Source of the DNA: Gammaproteobacteria bacterium
GTDB taxonomy: Bacteria > Pseudomonadota > Gammaproteobacteria > Xanthomonadales > SZUA-36
Assembly (NCBI GenBank): GCA_024279945.1
Contig: JAJRRA010000048.1
Coordinates: forward strand, 62,001-126,000
DNA: 64,000 nt
Direction of reading: 5' to 3'
Part shown: piece by piece, positions 50,143 to 60,047 of the stretch
How positions within the stretch are numbered: the stretch's first letter is position 1
How the letters are laid out: each line of letters starts with the position of its first letter
Notes under the pieces: model-generated
Database searches by the model: none
The model's input: only the letters and a program-made list of their open reading frames with translations
What the model was told of the DNA's origin: nothing
Program-made: the position numbers and the translations under genes

Positions 50143-52020
50143 TTACCAACCGTAGCTAAGGCTCACGCTGACCTGTCGTCCAACCGCAGGCGTGCCGGGA
50201 AAAAACTGGTAACTGCTGTCTGTGACGTTATCCGCTGTGAGCGCCAGGCCGAGCCCCTTGATGCTTTCAGGTTCCCAGGCCAGTGCCAGCGAGGCCAGAA
50301 ACGCTTTGTCCTTGCTGCTGCGCAGCGGGTTGTCTTGCTGAACCCGATACTCATTGTCGAGTCGCAATTCCAACTGTGAAGTCAACTGGTAGCGAAGCGC
50401 AAGCGTTGCCCTGTGGCGTGCGAAGTTGAGCGCATAAAAACTCGCGTCAACTTCAGCCGACCCATAATTCGCATCTTTGTCAAGGTAGGTATAGGCAGCC
50501 ACAAGCTCCAGCGAATACCAGCGCCTGCTCGCAATAAGCTCAAACCCCAGCACATCCAGGTCAACCGCGTTAGCCTGCCGTGAAAACGGTTTGCCGGTGA
50601 AGTAGGTCCAGTCAACAAGATCGATATCACTCCGGTAAAACAAGCTTGCAGAGCCCGTCCAGTTCAAAGACTCCCGGGTAATCGAAAACGACAATTGCCT
50701 GCTCTTTTCACGGCCCAGGCCCGCATTACCTCCAAAAAGCCCTGCCGGACGGGAATTGAGTGCCGTATATCCGGGAAGCTGTGAGGCAGAAGCGTATTCG
50801 AGTGCGTAGGTGTTGCTGCCTGCAGGCGATATCGTTTGCACACTCAGTCCGGCAAGCGGCGAAACTGCACTGCTGTCGCGATTCGATGAATCCAGGCTTG
50901 CGCCTATTCTGGCAGTGACAATGCCGGCGCCGGAATGTGCGATATCAAAAGACGGCACCAGGCTGAATTTCAGGTAATTGCGACGGGTAAAATTCCCTTC
51001 CGTCAGGTCGGTCGAGCGCACCAGCTTATCGCCCATGAGTTGCCCGCCGTAGCGCCAGTCAATCATCCCTTGACGGTGTGAGCCCTGGAAACCGATGGCA
51101 TAGGCCCGGGTTAAATGCTCAAAAGACCCCGGCACACCGGATTCCTGAGTTGTCCGGTCAAAATCATAGTCATCTTCAAGTTCCCGGTAGTAGGCGCTCA
51201 CCTCAAACCAGCCCTTATCGATTTCACGACGGTGGTTTGCAAGCAACAACTGCGTTTTTGTGTGATCGGTTTCAGCCAGCGAGGCAAAACCGGTATAGGC
51301 CCCGGGCCAGGCATAAAATTTATCCTGGTAGTTCAGCAGTACATCAGTTTGTGTATTTCCCCGCTTGTGCTGAATGTGCAGGTTGTAGCGTTCGAACTTG
51401 TGATCGCCATTGGGCAAAGTCCCATCACCTTCTGACCATGCTGCAGACAGACCAACGCCAAGATCGGATCCGCTGTTCAGCGTCGTCACTTCAGCTAATC
51501 GTAATGAAGTGTATTTGAGGTCATTTTCACCGATGCCCAGCGACACATCGCCGCCACTGCGCACCAGCGGCAGGGAATAGGCAATGGTTGCGATATTTGA
51601 GTTAAAACCGGTCACTGCATTGTCAATACCGGTCAGCAACATCGGAGGGGATAAAAACCCGGGTTCTATGGGTAAGCCCGCTGTGTAATGACCTGTCTGT
51701 GGATCCATGACGGTCACGGCCCCAACAGAAAACCCGGTGTTCTCAAATATACCGCCGCGTACAGCCACATCTGCCTGCCCTTCTGCAAGCCCCCGGGATT
51801 GCAATTCAGTCTGCGGATCAAAGCGCAGACTTGTCGCCAGTGAAGCATAACTGCCGGCCGGTTGTGTATTGGCAACGCGACTGGCGCGGACCATGACTTC
51901 GGCCAACTCGCCGTCACTTTCAGTGGGCTCTTCCCCGGCAGCAAGCACTGCTGAAACAGGGAGCAATAAAAAAAGATAAAAAATACCTCTTTTTACTGAA
52001 TTCAGTATCAATTGAGTCAA
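50143..52020 (-). CDS. TonB-dependent outer-membrane receptor
   Basis: A protein of 625 residues with TTG start and a good GGAG site 8 bases upstream. Signal peptide about 1-27 (FYLFLLLPVSAVLAAG). The plug domain (about 40-145, with ELAEVMVRASRVAN) is followed by a 22-strand-type barrel of alternating aromatic residues and a C-terminal SVSLSYGW ending in an aromatic. It imports a bulky ligand using TonB energy. No substrate-specific neighbour is present. Confidence 0.88.
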   Translation of the reverse strand: MTQLILNSVKRGIFYLFLLLPVSAVLAAGEEPTESDGELAEVMVRASRVANTQPAGSYASLATSLRFDPQTELQSRGLAEGQADVAVRGGIFENTGFSVGAVTVMDPQTGHYTAGLPIEPGFLSPPMLLTGIDNAVTGFNSNIATIAYSLPLVRSGGDVSLGIGENDLKYTSLRLAEVTTLNSGSDLGVGLSAAWSEGDGTLPNGDHKFERYNLHIQHKRGNTQTDVLLNYQDKFYAWPGAYTGFASLAETDHTKTQLLLANHRREIDKGWFEVSAYYRELEDDYDFDRTTQESGVPGSFEHLTRAYAIGFQGSHRQGMIDWRYGGQLMGDKLVRSTDLTEGNFTRRNYLKFSLVPSFDIAHSGAGIVTARIGASLDSSNRDSSAVSPLAGLSVQTISPAGSNTYALEYASASQLPGYTALNSRPAGLFGGNAGLGREKSRQLSFSITRESLNWTGSASLFYRSDIDLVDWTYFTGKPFSRQANAVDLDVLGFELIASRRWYSLELVAAYTYLDKDANYGSAEVDASFYALNFARHRATLALRYQLTSQLELRLDNEYRVQQDNPLRSSKDKAFLASLALAWEPESIKGLGLALTADNVTDSSYQFFPGTPAVGRQVSVSLSYGW

Positions 52021-52228
52021 TTGGAATTCTCCGGAATTATTATCATCCTGACCGAGTCGTGATCCGCTGCCATTCTAATTGATAAAGGCATCAATAAATT
52101 TTTTCATAGCTGTAATATTGGTTTTATTATTTTGATTGCGACGGTACGCTGGCCGGGACTCTGCGGACGGTGGAAGCAAGATGTAAATTATGACAACATC
52201 AAAGCTTACTTGCCTTAGGAAGATTCTT

Positions 52229-53059
52229 ATGTCCAGCAAGGGACTGCAAACCGAATCGGCACAGCGATCCAATCGCTACCGATTCACCCGGAACTGGTTT
52301 ACCCCCAAGATCCCGATTTGGGAGAAATTCATCGGTGAACTCAGGGGCCGCCCGGATATTCACTACCTGGAAATCGGCGTCCATGAAGGAAGTTCCTTTT
52401 TCTGGGTGCTGGATAATATTCTCACTCACCCCACTTCGCGGGCAGTAGCCATCGACCCATTCTTACGTCGTTATGCAGATCAGTTCAGGGAGAACCTGGC
52501 GGCCAGCGGATCAGCTAGTCGTGTGACTCTCTTGCAGGGAGCAGGCGAACTGCAAGCCAGGAAACTGCCGGATAGTTCATTTGATCTTATTTACATTGAT
52601 GGGGGGCATGCTGCGAAAACCGTATTCGCACAAGCGGCAATTTGCTGGCAGTTACTCAAAACAGGCGGCGTCCTGATCTTCGATGACTACCACTGGCGCA
52701 AAGACAAATGGCCTCTTGATCTACGTCCCGAAATGGTCATCGACACCTTCCTCACGGCTTATTCTCAAGAGCTGGAACTGCTCAACCGGGAGCGCAATGT
52801 TTTCGTCCGCAAAGCGAAGGGAAGCGGCAAGCCGACCCGCTCAAAATTTTTCAAGCAGTATATTTATGATTGGTCCAGGCAGAGCTTGTCCGATGCCACT
52901 AAACATGAAGAAATAGAGCTTGAGGCAGACGAACGAATGTTTATTGAGGACTATTTGCGATCCCTGAAGCCCTCCCAGGTCAAACCGGAGCTAAGCGATG
53001 CCATGGCCACGAACCCGGTATTTATCCGATTGCAGGATCGGCTGAAACTCGATATTTGA
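52229..53059 (+). CDS. Class I SAM-dependent methyltransferase (Methyltransf_24-like)
   Basis: ATG 52229 gives 276 residues and has AGGAAG six bases upstream; an earlier ATG at 52190 has no such site. The Rossmann segment is HYLEIGVHEGSSFFWVLDNI, with the acidic loop VAIDPF and FDLIYIDGGHAAKTVF. The pattern matches methyltransferases acting on sugars or small molecules (FkbM/Methyltransf_24 type). It stands alone between a TonB receptor and nadK; the substrate is unknown. Confidence 0.82.
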   Translation: MSSKGLQTESAQRSNRYRFTRNWFTPKIPIWEKFIGELRGRPDIHYLEIGVHEGSSFFWVLDNILTHPTSRAVAIDPFLRRYADQFRENLAASGSASRVTLLQGAGELQARKLPDSSFDLIYIDGGHAAKTVFAQAAICWQLLKTGGVLIFDDYHWRKDKWPLDLRPEMVIDTFLTAYSQELELLNRERNVFVRKAKGSGKPTRSKFFKQYIYDWSRQSLSDATKHEEIELEADERMFIEDYLRSLKPSQVKPELSDAMATNPVFIRLQDRLKLDI

Positions 53060-53074
53060 CTCTCAGGCCTGCGT

Positions 53075-53863
53075 TCACAGAAACTGTTCGTCGAGGATTC
53101 TGTCTGCGAGTGAATGCTCGGGGTCGAACATCAGTTTCAAGGTGACTTCCCGGTCCTCAAATACATCCACGGCAACAACGTTTCGCACTTCATGGGCATC
53201 GGCTGTCGCGCTGACGGGGCGTTTATAATTTTCCAGAATTTCAAAACGAATCCGCGCACTGGATGGCAACACAGCACCTTTCCAGCGACGAGGCCGAAAC
53301 GGTGAAATGGGTGTCAGTGACACGGCCTCGGTACCCAGTGGCAAGATGGACCCCTGCACCGACAAATTGTAGGCCGTACTACCGGCAGCAGTCGCAACCA
53401 GGACGCCATCACAAATCAGTTCTTCCACCTTAACCGAGCCATTGACGAGAATACGAATGTGTGCGGCCTGGTTCATTTGCCTCAGCAAGGCAACTTCGTT
53501 GATCGCCAGGGCCGTCGACTCGTTACCGCCTTCGGTCAGGGCATTCATACGCAGGGGATTCAACTCGACACAGTTGGCCGCAGAGAGACGTTCCAGCAGG
53601 TCATCTTCGCGATACAGGTTCATCAGGAAACCGACATTACCTATTTTCATACCATAAATCGGCAGGTTGACCGGCAACAGGCGATGCAGTGTGCGCAGCA
53701 TGAAACCATCCCCACCCAGAGCCACGATCACATCAGCATCTTCTGCCTCACACTGACCATAACGTGCCTGCATTTTTGCCAACGGCGCTTGCGCAGCATC
53801 GGAATTGCTCGCAACGAAATGAATGCTGCAATCGGTACTGACTCTGTCGCGTCCGGCAGTCAT
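53075..53863 (-). CDS. nadK: NAD kinase
   Basis: Phosphorylates NAD+ to NADP+. It has 262 residues, shorter than the roughly 290 of common gammaproteobacterial NadK. The diacylglycerol/NAD-kinase signature GGDGFMLRTLHRL and the substrate loop INEVALLRQ are present, as is the ATAAGSTAYNLSVQG motif. The segment LTPISPFRPRRWKGAVLP resembles alphaproteobacterial NAD kinases; this resemblance is from memory and needs a tree. Its start overlaps the end of the NAD-glutamate dehydrogenase gene by 4 bases, an unusual and possibly functional pairing. Confidence 0.93.
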   Translation of the reverse strand: MTAGRDRVSTDCSIHFVASNSDAAQAPLAKMQARYGQCEAEDADVIVALGGDGFMLRTLHRLLPVNLPIYGMKIGNVGFLMNLYREDDLLERLSAANCVELNPLRMNALTEGGNESTALAINEVALLRQMNQAAHIRILVNGSVKVEELICDGVLVATAAGSTAYNLSVQGSILPLGTEAVSLTPISPFRPRRWKGAVLPSSARIRFEILENYKRPVSATADAHEVRNVVAVDVFEDREVTLKLMFDPEHSLADRILDEQFL

Positions 53864-56800
53864 GTGGTTTTGTTAACCAATCGGGCCAGCGACCGGATCG
53901 CAACGGCAATGGTCGCATAATCCATTTCCGAACTGTTTCTCATGTCATGCATCATGTCCATAGGCCGCTGGACATGAGCCCTGTTCGCTTCAATCCAGGC
54001 AGCCACTGGATCAGTTTCATCCCCGGTCGCCTGGAGTATCCGCTCAACCAGGTGATTGTGTTGTGTGAACAGTTCATCCCGAAGGTTGGCCCGCGCCTGC
54101 GCATGCCATTGTCCCAGCACTTCAAGGGATTCCACCTGGCGCATCAACCACCTGAGATTCAGCGCAACACTCAGACCGGAAAACACCTTCGCCACCCGTT
54201 CCACATCGGTTTCCCGCCTGACGGCGATCTCGACAACATCCAAGGCTGGGAATACATAATCCAGCATCGCCGTTCGTGTAGCCAGCATCCTGGGAAAATT
54301 ACCATCCATATATTGCTTGATCTGACCGTTCAGGGTAAGCAGATCATCGGCAGAGAGCGTTTTCTGCGCCGAGCGCTTCAATGCTTTCATGCCGGGAGCC
54401 AGGCGATCCACCATCTCCTGAATATCGAGGTCAGTCCCCGGCAGATTCAATAACCAGCGAGTGGCCTGCCGCAGCAGACTCCACATTTTCAATAGAGCAG
54501 ACATTTGCAGGTCGGTATCGACCCTGTTATCCAGCGCCTCAATTTTCAGCCAGAATTTACGGGCTTCAAAAACACTGCGGGCGATCGTATAGGCCTTGGC
54601 CACCTGGGCGGGTTCAGCACCCGTGTCTTCATGCATGCGCAGCGTAAAAGAAGCACCCATCCGGTTAACCAGGCTGTTGGTGACCTGGGTGGCAATAATC
54701 TCCCGTTTCAGGCGATGTCCGGCCATATGCTCCACGAAACGGTCCTGCAGCGGTTGCGGAAAATATCTGATCAACTCACCCGACAGGTAGGGATCTTCGG
54801 GGACATCGGATGCCAGCAACTGCTGGTAAAGTCTGATTTTGCTGTAGGAGAGCAGGACCGACAGTTCAGGCCGGGTCATTCCCTCTCCTTTGTTTCTCCT
54901 GTCGGTCAACTCTTCATCATCGGGCAGGAACTCCAGAGATCGATTAAGCAGACCCTCTTCTTCCAACACGCTGATAAAATGCTGCTGCGACCCCAGCCTG
55001 GACCCTGAAAATTTCTCCATCATTGAGATGGCCTGGGTCTGGAGGTAGTTGCTGCGCAGCACCAGAGCGGCCACTTCATCCGTCATCTCAGGAAGCAATT
55101 CGTTTCGGGACAGGGTGTCCAGTTCGCCCGCCCGCATCACCTGGTTCAGGAGAATCTTGATGTTGACTTCGTGATCAGAGGTATCCACTCCGGCTGAGTT
55201 GTCGATAAAGTCTGTATTAACTTTGCCGCCGGCCTGGGCAAACTCGATACGGCCCAACTGGGTAAAGCCCAGGTTACCGCCCTCGCTGATCACCTTGCAC
55301 CTCAGATCACGGCCATTAATCCGGACGGAGTTATTCGCCAGATCACCCACTTCGGTATGGCTCTCACTCGAGGCTTTGACATAGGTACCGATGCCGCCGT
55401 TCCATAACAGGTCAACCGGGGCTTTGAGCAGTTCACGGATCAACTTGTTTGGTGTCAAATGTTCATCGTCAATACCCAGCCATTGCCTGACTTCAGTACT
55501 GAGCGGTATGGTCTTGTCAAGTCTTGAATAGATACCCCCGCCCCTGGATATCAAATCGCGGTTGTAATCCGACCAACCGGAACGGTTTTTACGGAACAGA
55601 CGGCGCCGCTCTTTCAAACCGGCTTTTTCATTGGGCTCAGGATCGAGAAATATATGCAGGTGATTGAATGCAGCTTGTAATCTGATGTGCCGCGACAGGA
55701 GCATACCGTTGCCGAACACATCACCACTCATATCACCGATACCCACCACGGTAAACGGTTCACGCTGTATGTCACGGCCCATTTCACGGAAATGCCGCTT
55801 GACACCTTCCCACGCCCCCCTGGCGGTAATGCCCATGGCCTTGTGGTCATAGCCCACCGAGCCTCCGGAAGCAAAAGCATCACCCAGCCAGAAGCCATGC
55901 TCGGTGGCTATACCATTGGCAATATCGGAAAAAGTTGCCGTTCCTTTGTCCGCTGCAACAACCAGGTAGGGATCATCCTCATCACGCCTTATGACTCGCC
56001 CGGGCGGCAGAACTTTCATCTCATCTACATTATCTGTTATATCTAGCAACCCATTGATAAATTTAGAATAACAACTAATTCCTTCCTTCAAAAGAGCATC
56101 ACGATCACCCTGCTCCGGCGGACGCTTGAGGACGAAACCACCCTTGGCGCCAACCGGCACGATCATCGTGTTCTTCACACTCTGCGCTTTCATCAGGCCC
56201 AGCACTTCAGTACGAAAGTCTTCACGACGGTCTGACCAGCGCAAACCGCCTCGCGCGATCTTTCCGCCACGCAGATGAATCCCTTCAAACTGTGGAGAAA
56301 ATACCCATATTTCCCGGTACGGGCGTGGCAGGGGAAGATCAGGAACCGCCTGTGAATCCAGCTTGAAGCTGATGTATTCCTTCGCCTCACCATTCGCATC
56401 GGGCTGGAAATAATTGGTTCGAAGGGTTACCCGTATGAGTTGAAAGTACGCCCGCAGTATGCGGTCTTCATCCAGGCTTGAAACAGACTCAAGAGAGCGC
56501 TTGAAAGCGCGGCTGATAGCTGCAACCTGTGCTTCCCGACTCTTTTCCCGAGCCACCACTACATCATGGATGTACTCCAGCAAACCCTTGTCCTCAAGGT
56601 CATCGCCACCAAGCAGGACATCAAGCCGCCTGGCCAGTTTCCGGGCGCGTACTTCTTTGCGATAAGCAGACTCCTGGTTACGAGCCGGATCAAAAGAAGC
56701 TTCAAAAAGCTCAACCAGCAGGCGGGCGATTGCCGGGTATTTGGCCAGGGTATCTGCCATGTAATTCAGTGAAAAGGGAATCCCTGTCTGTAACAGGTAC

Positions 56801-58827
56801 TTACAATAGGCGCGCAATACTTTTACCTGACGCCAGTGCAGTTGAGAGGCGATAACCAGACGGTTAAAACCATCGCTCTCCGTATCGCCACTCAGTACGC
56901 GCTTGAAAGCTTCCTGGAAAAGTTTCCCGATAAGTTCCAGATCCAGTTCACGCTGCAATCCGGTGATCATATCGAAATCCTGGATCCACAGGCTTTCATC
57001 ACCCGATAAACACAGCTCATACGGCCGTTCACTGACGATACGCAGTCCCAGGTTTTCCAGAATAGGCAAAACTTCCGACAGTGGTATCGGGTCATGTTTC
57101 CGGAACAGCTTGAAGCGGATAATGCCGCTGCGTCGCTTGCGGGGCCGATACAAGCTCATGCGCAGGTCTTCACCATCATCGACTGCCGCTGCATTGACGA
57201 CATCGAAAGCCGCTACCCAGGGAGATACATCTTCCCGGTACGCTGCGGGAAAAGCCTTTCTGAATCGTGCAGCAAAAGCCAACCCTTGTTCTTCACCATG
57301 CTTCTGTACCAGCGTTTCAGTCAATTCATCCGTCCAGGAACGCACAGCCTCAACAATTTTTTGTTCCAGAGCCGGCACATCCGGTTTGATTTCTTCGCCT
57401 TGCCTGGGACGGATAATCACCTGTAGCAATGCGAGCCTTGATGCGGATACCCTGACTTCATAGTCGAGCCGTTCACCCTTGAGGGCCCGGTAAAGAATGG
57501 ACTGTATCGCTTCCCGGTTTTCGGTATTGAATTGCTCCCTGGGAATGTAAACCAGGCAGGACCAGAACCGGCCATATCGTTCCCGCCGAATGAACAGCCT
57601 GACCCGTAAACGTTCCTGCAGGTTCATGACACCCAGTGCAATTTCCATTAATTCCCTGGAATCGGCCTGGAACAACATATCCCGCGGCAGGGATTCAAGA
57701 ACATGCACCATGGTCTTCCAGGCATGGCTGCCCTGATGCAAAATAACGGAATCCATTACCCGTTGCGCCTTAACCCGCACCAGCGGCGTATCCATTGCGT
57801 TTTGACGGTATGCCTGGGAAGTGAACAGACCGAGAAAACGGCGTTCGCCGAAGGTGCGACCATTTTCATTGATTTTGAGCACGCCGATGTAATCCAGGTA
57901 ACCTGCCCGGTGAACCGTGGAGCGTGCATTGGTCTTGGTAATAATCAAGGGGACGGTGTTTTGACGTTTCCTCACCTCCACAGCAAGGCTGCTCAATGGC
58001 CTGGAAGTGACCGTTTTCTCCGTCTCTCTGAGGATACCCAGTCCAGAGCCGGAAACGAGTTTCAGCTGATAGCGGTTATTCTTCCTGGCTACCTTGTAAT
58101 CACGTACGCCGAGAAAAATAAAATGGTCGTCAATCAGCCATTTCATGAATTCCCGGCTTTCCCACATCAGTTTCTCATCAACCCACGGCGCCCAATCCGG
58201 CATCTTGCTGACGGCATCCTGGGCCTTATTTTCCATTGCACGCCAATCTGAAGCTGCCATTCGCACGTCATAAAAGGCAGCCTTCAGCCGCCTTTCAATC
58301 TTCTCCAGGTCTTCTGGCCGGGTTTTCCGGTCCACCTGAAACTGCATAACAGACTCTGCTTGTCCCTGCATCTTGCCGTCGGCTTCCCTTTTCTTTTGGT
58401 AGATGGCAGTCAGATGCCCTTGCTCATCCCGCTCGAAGCGAATCACCGGGTGAATTATCAGGTGCACGCCCAGTTTCAACTCAGACAGGGTCAATGTTGC
58501 CGTGTCGACCAGGAACGGCATATCGTCGTTCACCATCTCAATAATAGTGTGCTGGGATTCCCAGCCATCGTTCTCCATGTCCGGATTGAAAATACGGATC
58601 AGCGTCTGACCAGGTAAGCGAACTTTCAGGAACTCAAGTTGATTACTGACCATGGTCGCCAACGTGACCGGAGCTACATCTGCTATGTCATCCAGCGGCA
58701 CACGACGGAAATAGAACTTAAGATACAGAGTAGCCAGTTTGGCGCGTTCTGCACTGAGACGGCTGTCAAGAATGCTGCTTACCTGATCCAGCAGCAATTG
58801 CTTTTTTTGATCAATTCCGGGAGTCAT
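53860..58827 (-). CDS. gdhB: NAD-specific glutamate dehydrogenase, large (180-kDa) class
   Basis: Deaminates glutamate to 2-oxoglutarate, a catabolic NAD+ enzyme. It has 1655 residues, normal for the GDH-180 class. The long N-terminal part holds ACT-like regulatory modules (residues 1 to about 700). The catalytic core has IVPVGAKGGFVLKRPPEQGD with the catalytic lysines, DEMKVLPPGRVIRRDEDDPY and GIGDMSGDVFGNGMLLSRHI. The C-terminal helical domain ends LARLVNKTT. Translationally coupled to nadK downstream. Confidence 0.96.
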   Translation of the reverse strand: MTPGIDQKKQLLLDQVSSILDSRLSAERAKLATLYLKFYFRRVPLDDIADVAPVTLATMVSNQLEFLKVRLPGQTLIRIFNPDMENDGWESQHTIIEMVNDDMPFLVDTATLTLSELKLGVHLIIHPVIRFERDEQGHLTAIYQKKREADGKMQGQAESVMQFQVDRKTRPEDLEKIERRLKAAFYDVRMAASDWRAMENKAQDAVSKMPDWAPWVDEKLMWESREFMKWLIDDHFIFLGVRDYKVARKNNRYQLKLVSGSGLGILRETEKTVTSRPLSSLAVEVRKRQNTVPLIITKTNARSTVHRAGYLDYIGVLKINENGRTFGERRFLGLFTSQAYRQNAMDTPLVRVKAQRVMDSVILHQGSHAWKTMVHVLESLPRDMLFQADSRELMEIALGVMNLQERLRVRLFIRRERYGRFWSCLVYIPREQFNTENREAIQSILYRALKGERLDYEVRVSASRLALLQVIIRPRQGEEIKPDVPALEQKIVEAVRSWTDELTETLVQKHGEEQGLAFAARFRKAFPAAYREDVSPWVAAFDVVNAAAVDDGEDLRMSLYRPRKRRSGIIRFKLFRKHDPIPLSEVLPILENLGLRIVSERPYELCLSGDESLWIQDFDMITGLQRELDLELIGKLFQEAFKRVLSGDTESDGFNRLVIASQLHWRQVKVLRAYCKYLLQTGIPFSLNYMADTLAKYPAIARLLVELFEASFDPARNQESAYRKEVRARKLARRLDVLLGGDDLEDKGLLEYIHDVVVAREKSREAQVAAISRAFKRSLESVSSLDEDRILRAYFQLIRVTLRTNYFQPDANGEAKEYISFKLDSQAVPDLPLPRPYREIWVFSPQFEGIHLRGGKIARGGLRWSDRREDFRTEVLGLMKAQSVKNTMIVPVGAKGGFVLKRPPEQGDRDALLKEGISCYSKFINGLLDITDNVDEMKVLPPGRVIRRDEDDPYLVVAADKGTATFSDIANGIATEHGFWLGDAFASGGSVGYDHKAMGITARGAWEGVKRHFREMGRDIQREPFTVVGIGDMSGDVFGNGMLLSRHIRLQAAFNHLHIFLDPEPNEKAGLKERRRLFRKNRSGWSDYNRDLISRGGGIYSRLDKTIPLSTEVRQWLGIDDEHLTPNKLIRELLKAPVDLLWNGGIGTYVKASSESHTEVGDLANNSVRINGRDLRCKVISEGGNLGFTQLGRIEFAQAGGKVNTDFIDNSAGVDTSDHEVNIKILLNQVMRAGELDTLSRNELLPEMTDEVAALVLRSNYLQTQAISMMEKFSGSRLGSQQHFISVLEEEGLLNRSLEFLPDDEELTDRRNKGEGMTRPELSVLLSYSKIRLYQQLLASDVPEDPYLSGELIRYFPQPLQDRFVEHMAGHRLKREIIATQVTNSLVNRMGASFTLRMHEDTGAEPAQVAKAYTIARSVFEARKFWLKIEALDNRVDTDLQMSALLKMWSLLRQATRWLLNLPGTDLDIQEMVDRLAPGMKALKRSAQKTLSADDLLTLNGQIKQYMDGNFPRMLATRTAMLDYVFPALDVVEIAVRRETDVERVAKVFSGLSVALNLRWLMRQVESLEVLGQWHAQARANLRDELFTQHNHLVERILQATGDETDPVAAWIEANRAHVQRPMDMMHDMRNSSEMDYATIAVAIRSLARLVNKTT

Positions 58828-59014
58828 AGTCTGGTCTGTACAAGCCTGTTATGGTAGGGATGGTTTGGTGCGAACACGTTATTCTCGTTCCTGCAGCATG
58901 CACTGAAGGCAATCGCTGAATTATAACTTCCGCCGACAATTAAATCTGTAGTGAATCGTTGTAACCGCCCCATGTTGACATTTCATTAGCTGGCTAATTT
59001 GCTTCTGTTTGCTA

Positions 59015-59068
59015 TTGACCTGTACGCTTGCAGTCGCTAACCTTTAATATATCTTTTAATCAAGATAT
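59015..59068 (+). promoter_or_regulatory. Promoter and palindromic operator upstream of the ArsR-methyltransferase gene and metH
   Basis: TTGACC (59015-59020) and a weak TAACCT (59038-59043) are 17 bases apart. Immediately downstream, ATATCTT-TTAATC-AAGATAT is a perfect 7-6-7 palindrome at 59049-59068, placed to block transcription from that promoter. The layout fits autoregulation by the adjacent ArsR-family protein and control of metH. The link to SahR-type binding sites is inference. Confidence 0.65.
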
Positions 59069-59079
59069 AGAGATATATA

Positions 59080-60030
59080 GTGAACCCGGAAAACAAAGCA
59101 ATGGATCTCCAACTGGCTTCACATCACTGTCGCCTGCTGGCGGATACAACACGCCTGAGGCTGCTGCTCCTGCTGGAACAGGAAGAAATGAGTGTGGCTG
59201 AACTGGCCGGTATCACCCAACTCGCCCAACCCCGCGTGTCCACCCACCTGGCCAAGCTCAAAGAATCCGGGTTGGTTATTGACCGCCGGGAAGGGGTATT
59301 TGTTTATTACCGCATCTGCACACCGATTGCCGATTCATCGCTGGACTCCTTGTGGCAACTGTTGCGATCCAACACCAATGACCCACTAGTCCAGCAGGAC
59401 AAGGACAGGATTCCTGAGATTTTGCAAAAGCGGACCGGCGGCACGACCTGGGCCGATAGCGTGGCGGGTGACATGGAGCGCCATTATTCGCCGGGACGGA
59501 CCTGGGAGGCTACGGCCCGTGGGCTGGTTCATCTGCTTGAACCCGGCAACGTGCTGGACGTTGCCTCCGGCGATGGCGTGCTGGCGGAACTGCTCGCACC
59601 CCGCGCCCGGAGTATTACCTGCCTGGACATCAGCGAACGGGTGGTCGAAGCCGGGCGGCAGCGTCTGCAAGCCTTCGATCACGTTAAATTTGAGCGGGGT
59701 GACATGCATTCCCTGCCGGCAGATGGGGCCGTTTTTGATACGGTATTGCTAATGCACGCACTGACCTACACCACGAATCCGGGTAGGGTTATCAATGAAG
59801 CAAGTCGTGTACTCAAGAGCGGCGGAAAATTATTAGCGGTAACCCTGCTGAAACATCAACATAAAAAAGCAGTAGAACCCTACAACCATGTCAACCTGGG
59901 GTTCACTACCGGTGAACTGGAAATACTTTGCAAAGATGCCGGTCTGCAGGTTCAGTCCTGCAGCATATCCGCCATCGAAAAGCGCACCCCCAATTTCTCC
60001 GTACTGTCCCTGTCGGCCAGCAAGCCCTGA
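59080..60030 (+). CDS. ArsR-family regulator fused to a SAM-methyltransferase-like domain (SahR-like)
   Basis: A protein of 316 residues (GTG 59080; ATG 59101 is possible). Residues about 8-100 form an ArsR winged helix ([40 protein letters not shown]). Residues about 130-310 are a class I methyltransferase fold ([29 protein letters not shown]). Proteins of this architecture include SahR, which senses S-adenosylhomocysteine with the methyltransferase-like domain and represses methionine-cycle genes. Its gene precedes metH by 17 bases on the same strand, which supports that role. Confidence 0.88.
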   Translation: MNPENKAMDLQLASHHCRLLADTTRLRLLLLLEQEEMSVAELAGITQLAQPRVSTHLAKLKESGLVIDRREGVFVYYRICTPIADSSLDSLWQLLRSNTNDPLVQQDKDRIPEILQKRTGGTTWADSVAGDMERHYSPGRTWEATARGLVHLLEPGNVLDVASGDGVLAELLAPRARSITCLDISERVVEAGRQRLQAFDHVKFERGDMHSLPADGAVFDTVLLMHALTYTTNPGRVINEASRVLKSGGKLLAVTLLKHQHKKAVEPYNHVNLGFTTGELEILCKDAGLQVQSCSISAIEKRTPNFSVLSLSASKP

Positions 60031-60047
60031 TTTTACCGGAAGAAAAT

